A DNA stretch of 8,986 bases from Actinomycetes bacterium (GTDB lineage Bacteria; Actinomycetota; Acidimicrobiia; Acidimicrobiales; Microtrichaceae), in the NCBI GenBank assembly GCA_023437745.1, contig JAEZFI010000140.1:1-8986 (forward strand), given 5' to 3'. A model generated the notes under the pieces. It was not told the origin of the DNA. It did not search any database and worked only from the letters and a program-made list of their open reading frames with translations. The translations under genes and the position numbers were made by a program. Every line of letters starts with the position of its first letter. Position 1 is the first letter of the stretch. Positions 6,824 to 8,986 of this stretch are shown here, one piece after another.

Positions 6824-7966
6824 GTGCACCTCATCCCGCCGCTCACCCCCGCTCAGCAGGCGTTCTTCGAGTCCGACGTCGCGACGCCGTGCGTGGGCGT
6901 CGAGATCGACGTCGTGCGGTCGCGGTACCGCGAGCTCGCGGCGGCCCTCCCGGGCATCGAGCTCTACTACGCGGTCAAGGCCAACCCGCTGCCGGAGGTG
7001 GTGGACGCACTCGTCGCGGAGGGTTGCCGCTTCGACGTCGCGTCGACGGGCGAGGTCGATCTGTGCCTCGAGCGCGGCGCGTCGGCGTCGGCGCTGTCCT
7101 ACGGCAACACCATCAAGTCCAGCGAGGCGATCCGGCACTCGGTCGACGTGGGCATCGACACGTTCGCGTTCGACACGATCGAGGAGCTGGAGAAGCTGAC
7201 GAAGCACGCTCCCGGGTCGTTGGTGATGGCCCGGTTGGGTTCCGAGGGGAGCGGCGCTGCTTGGCCGCTGTCACGGAAGTTCGGCTGCACCCCCGAGCGG
7301 GTCACCGAGCTGCTCGAGGCCGCCGGCGACGCCGGGCACCGACTCGGCGTGTCGTTCCACGTGGGCTCCCAGCAGCTGGTGCCCGAATCGTGGGACGTCC
7401 CGCTCGCGCAGGTCCACGACGTGGCACGCGCCCTGGAGGCGTCGGGGCGCCGGGTCGAGCTGGTCAACATCGGCGGCGGCTTCCCTTCGCACTACACCGA
7501 CCCGCTGCCGGCGTCGGATCGCTACGGGCACGTGATCCTCGAGGCGGTGGATCGGCACCTCGGGTGGCTGGCGCCGCGGCTCATGGCCGAGCCGGGACGG
7601 GCGCTCGTCGCCGAGGCCGGCGTGCTGGTGAGCGAGGTCGTGCTCGTCTCGCAGAAGGAGTCGACCGACGCGCTGCGGTGGGTGTACCTCGACGTCGGCG
7701 TGTTCACCGGCCTCATCGAGACGATCGGGGAGACGATCCGCTACCCGATGATCACCTCCCGCGACGGCGGGCCGGTCGGCCCGTGCATCGTCGCCGGCCC
7801 GACCTGCGACAGCCTCGACGTGATGGCCGAGCGGACGCCCGTCGAGCTCCCCCTCGACCTCGCCGAGGGCGATCGGGTCGCGCTCGTGACGGCGGGGGCC
7901 TACACGACGAGCTACTCGTCGATCGGCTTCAACGGCTTCCCCCCGCTGCAGGTCCAGATCCTCTGA
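6824..7966 (+). CDS. PLP-dependent ornithine/lysine decarboxylase-like protein (alanine racemase-like fold III)
   Basis: The family removes the alpha-carboxyl group of basic amino acids; the ornithine enzyme makes putrescine for polyamine synthesis. The 380-residue product has YYAVKANP (48-55) with the PLP-binding K52, HVGSQ (179-183) with the histidine that stacks on PLP, the GGGFP phosphate loop (217-221), EPGR (256-259), GPTCDSLD (325-332) carrying the catalytic cysteine C328 and substrate-binding D329, and the final AYTTSYSSIGFNGF (359-372). The Cys-Asp pair matches ornithine decarboxylase (C360/D361 of the trypanosome enzyme), whereas diaminopimelate decarboxylases have a Cys-Glu pair, so ornithine or lysine is favoured. 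The GTG start is supported by AGAGGA (6811-6816), 7 bases upstream. No other polyamine gene is nearby. It converges on the HEAT-repeat gene. Confidence 0.9.
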   Translation: MHLIPPLTPAQQAFFESDVATPCVGVEIDVVRSRYRELAAALPGIELYYAVKANPLPEVVDALVAEGCRFDVASTGEVDLCLERGASASALSYGNTIKSSEAIRHSVDVGIDTFAFDTIEELEKLTKHAPGSLVMARLGSEGSGAAWPLSRKFGCTPERVTELLEAAGDAGHRLGVSFHVGSQQLVPESWDVPLAQVHDVARALEASGRRVELVNIGGGFPSHYTDPLPASDRYGHVILEAVDRHLGWLAPRLMAEPGRALVAEAGVLVSEVVLVSQKESTDALRWVYLDVGVFTGLIETIGETIRYPMITSRDGGPVGPCIVAGPTCDSLDVMAERTPVELPLDLAEGDRVALVTAGAYTTSYSSIGFNGFPPLQVQIL

Positions 7967-7968
7967 CC

Positions 7969-7988
7969 CCCACCCGTTCCGGAGTGGG
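7969..7988. terminator. Possible weak bidirectional terminator between convergent genes
   Basis: CCCAC (7969-7973) and GTGGG (7984-7988) can pair around a 10-base loop in the 26-base gap between the decarboxylase stop and the stop of the HEAT-repeat gene. The stem is short, so this rests mainly on position. Confidence 0.3.
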
Positions 7989-7992
7989 ACGA

Positions 7993-8640
7993 TCAGCCGA
8001 TGTCGTGGCCGTGCAGGATGTCCACGAGGTCCTCGGCGCTCTGCCGAACCTGGAGGTCCCGGTCGCCGGTCAGGCGGGTCAGCGCAGCGTCCACGTCCGG
8101 ACCGTCGAACTGCGCGAGGGCGAGCACGGCACGCCGGCGGACCGGCGCCTTGTCGTGGCACGCAGCCAGGACCGCCGCCCGGCCCTCCTCCGCACCCCAC
8201 GAGCCGATCGCTGCGACGGCTGCCTCGCGGCACAGGGCGTCGGCGTGCCCGGTGGCCAGCGACACGACGGCGGCGACGACATCGGGGGTCGGGGACTCGA
8301 TCTCGCCTGCGGCGAAGCACGCCATCTCCGTGACGCGGTCGTCCGGATCCGGCAGCAGCGCCACGAGGTCGGGTGCCGCCACGTCCGCGGCGACGGACCT
8401 CGGCACCAGTTCGACCGCTCGTCGACGCACCACCGGATCCGGGTCCTCGACCCCCGCGGCGAGGTCGTCCCGGGTGATCGCGGCACATCGGAGCAGGGCC
8501 GACAGCGCTGCAGCGCGCACCGTGCCGTCGGGGTCGGAGAGGGCCGCGCGGGCGGTCACGGCGTCGCCCTGATGGCCCGCGAGGACCACCGCAGCACGCC
8601 GTTCGGGTCTGTCGCTCTCCGTGGTGATTGCGTCTGGCAT
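7993..8640 (-). CDS. HEAT-repeat protein, function unknown
   Basis: The 215-residue product is almost wholly built of helical repeats of the HEAT/PBS-lyase type, spaced about 30 residues. Recognisable units are LSDPDGTVRAAALSALLR (34-51), VEDPDPVVRRRAVELVPR (64-81), LPDPDDRVTEMACFAAGEI (96-114), HADALCREAAVAAIGSWG (132-149), CHDKAPVRRRAVLALAQF (161-178) and TGDRDLQVRQSAEDLVDIL (191-209). Each has the D-x-D...VR..A...L pattern. There is no signal peptide, membrane helix or catalytic motif, so a cytoplasmic scaffold or protein-binding role is likely; some family members are lyases acting on phycobilin chromophores, but that role has no support here. The ATG at 8640 has no clear ribosome binding site. 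The gene is alone on this strand and divergent from the gene at 8691. Confidence 0.85.
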   Translation of the reverse strand: MPDAITTESDRPERRAAVVLAGHQGDAVTARAALSDPDGTVRAAALSALLRCAAITRDDLAAGVEDPDPVVRRRAVELVPRSVAADVAAPDLVALLPDPDDRVTEMACFAAGEIESPTPDVVAAVVSLATGHADALCREAAVAAIGSWGAEEGRAAVLAACHDKAPVRRRAVLALAQFDGPDVDAALTRLTGDRDLQVRQSAEDLVDILHGHDIG

Positions 8641-8662
8641 CGTGAGATTCGCCGCGTAGACT
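8634..8662 (+). promoter_or_regulatory. Candidate promoter of the gene at 8691, overlapping the HEAT gene start
   Basis: CTGGCA (8634-8639) resembles a -35 box and TAGACT (8657-8662) fits the TAnnnT -10 box, with a 17-base spacer. Transcription would start near 8669, about 22 bases before the GTG at 8691. The -35 box lies over the start codon of the divergent HEAT-repeat gene (8638-8640 on the opposite strand), so the two could interfere with each other. Confidence 0.5.
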
Positions 8663-8676
8663 CAGCGGGTTCCCGT

Positions 8677-8684
8677 AGGAAGGA
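8677..8684 (+). promoter_or_regulatory. Ribosome binding site deciding the start at 8691
   Basis: AGGAAGGA lies about 7 bases before the GTG at 8691. It favours this start over the in-frame ATG three codons later (8700). Confidence 0.6.
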
Positions 8685-8690
8685 CGCGAC

Positions 8691-8986
8691 GTGTCGCACA
8701 TGGTGATCTTCCAGACCCCGGATGGCAATCCGGGCTACAACCAGTTCGAGACGATCGAGGAAGCGGTCCGGTTCGTCGAGGTCCTCCGCAACGAGCAGGG
8801 CGTCGAGACCGCCCGGATGTTCGCCCTGGAAGAGGTGAAGTTCGACTTCAAGCCGTACTTCCGCGTCGAGATCGATCCCCCGATGCTCGGTGCCGGTCCG
8901 AACCGCGTCGCCACGCCCGCAACGAACGGCACCGGCAGCGTCGCGGCGGCGCCGCAGCCCGCCCCGGTCGCCGCTGCCCCGGCGGC
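8691..8986 (+). CDS. Conserved-looking small protein with Ala/Pro-rich tail, truncated by the window end
   Basis: The frame is open from the GTG at 8691 to the last base (98 full codons) and has no stop, so its true length is unknown. The first 60 or so residues look like a compact domain, starting MSHMVIFQTPDGNPGYNQFE, followed by an acidic helix-like stretch (TIEEAVRFVEVLRNEQGVE, 21-39) and alternating strands (ARMFALEEVKFDFKPYFRVEI, 41-61, landmarks FALEEV and YFRVEI). From about 66 onward the sequence is low-complexity, rich in Gly, Thr, Pro and Ala (ATPATNGTGSVAAAPQPAP, 74-92), as in a flexible tail. No signal peptide, membrane helix or catalytic motif is visible. I do not recognise a named family. 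Codon use, start context and a plausible promoter support a real gene. Confidence 0.72.
   Translation, partial: MSHMVIFQTPDGNPGYNQFETIEEAVRFVEVLRNEQGVETARMFALEEVKFDFKPYFRVEIDPPMLGAGPNRVATPATNGTGSVAAAPQPAPVAAAPA

Noticed and set aside
6889..8706. Plus-strand open frame of 605 residues across the decarboxylase and HEAT genes
   Set aside because: It is Arg-rich out-of-frame sequence over two genes with clear motifs in other frames.

Overview
The window comes from a high-GC bacterium. Dense translationally coupled genes, frequent GTG and TTG starts, TAnnnT-type -10 boxes and a probable leaderless start all suggest an actinobacterium. The gene set (an mreB next to moaE, a liv transporter, a short conserved protein with an Ala/Pro-rich tail) makes an acidimicrobial lineage my best guess, but this is inference and not shown by any marker gene. 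No mobile element, CRISPR array, rRNA or tRNA was seen, and no gap between genes exceeds about 140 bases.

Left block, + strand, 96-1752: moaE (molybdopterin synthase large subunit), an unnamed 56-residue single-pass membrane protein, and an mreB-type actin homologue. The three overlap by a few bases at each junction, so they are probably one coupled transcript. A perfect hairpin at the left edge (1-24) and a TACGAT box at 82-87 mark the boundary upstream.

Middle block, + strand, 1894-6707: a complete branched-chain amino acid type (HAAT family) ABC importer in the order livG-livF-livH-livM-substrate-binding lipoprotein. The first four genes overlap by 4 bases each; the lipoprotein follows after 56 bases with its own strong ribosome binding site. 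The lipoprotein would capture the ligand outside the cytoplasmic membrane, LivH and LivM would form the channel and LivG and LivF would drive it with ATP. The 141-base gap before livG holds two adjacent perfect inverted repeats and a candidate -10 box, making it the most likely control region here.

Right block: a strong GC-rich hairpin (6735-6766), then a fold-III PLP-dependent ornithine/lysine decarboxylase-like gene (+, 6824-7966). It converges on a HEAT-repeat protein gene (-, 7993-8640). That gene is divergent from a short conserved protein (+, from 8691) which runs off the window end; its promoter appears to overlap the HEAT gene's start codon.

Most of the window is ordinary chromosomal housekeeping and transport. 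The less explained items are the 56-residue protein between moaE and mreB, the paired palindromes before livG, and the divergent HEAT gene / truncated unknown gene pair. I see no clear evidence of a new defence or mobile system.
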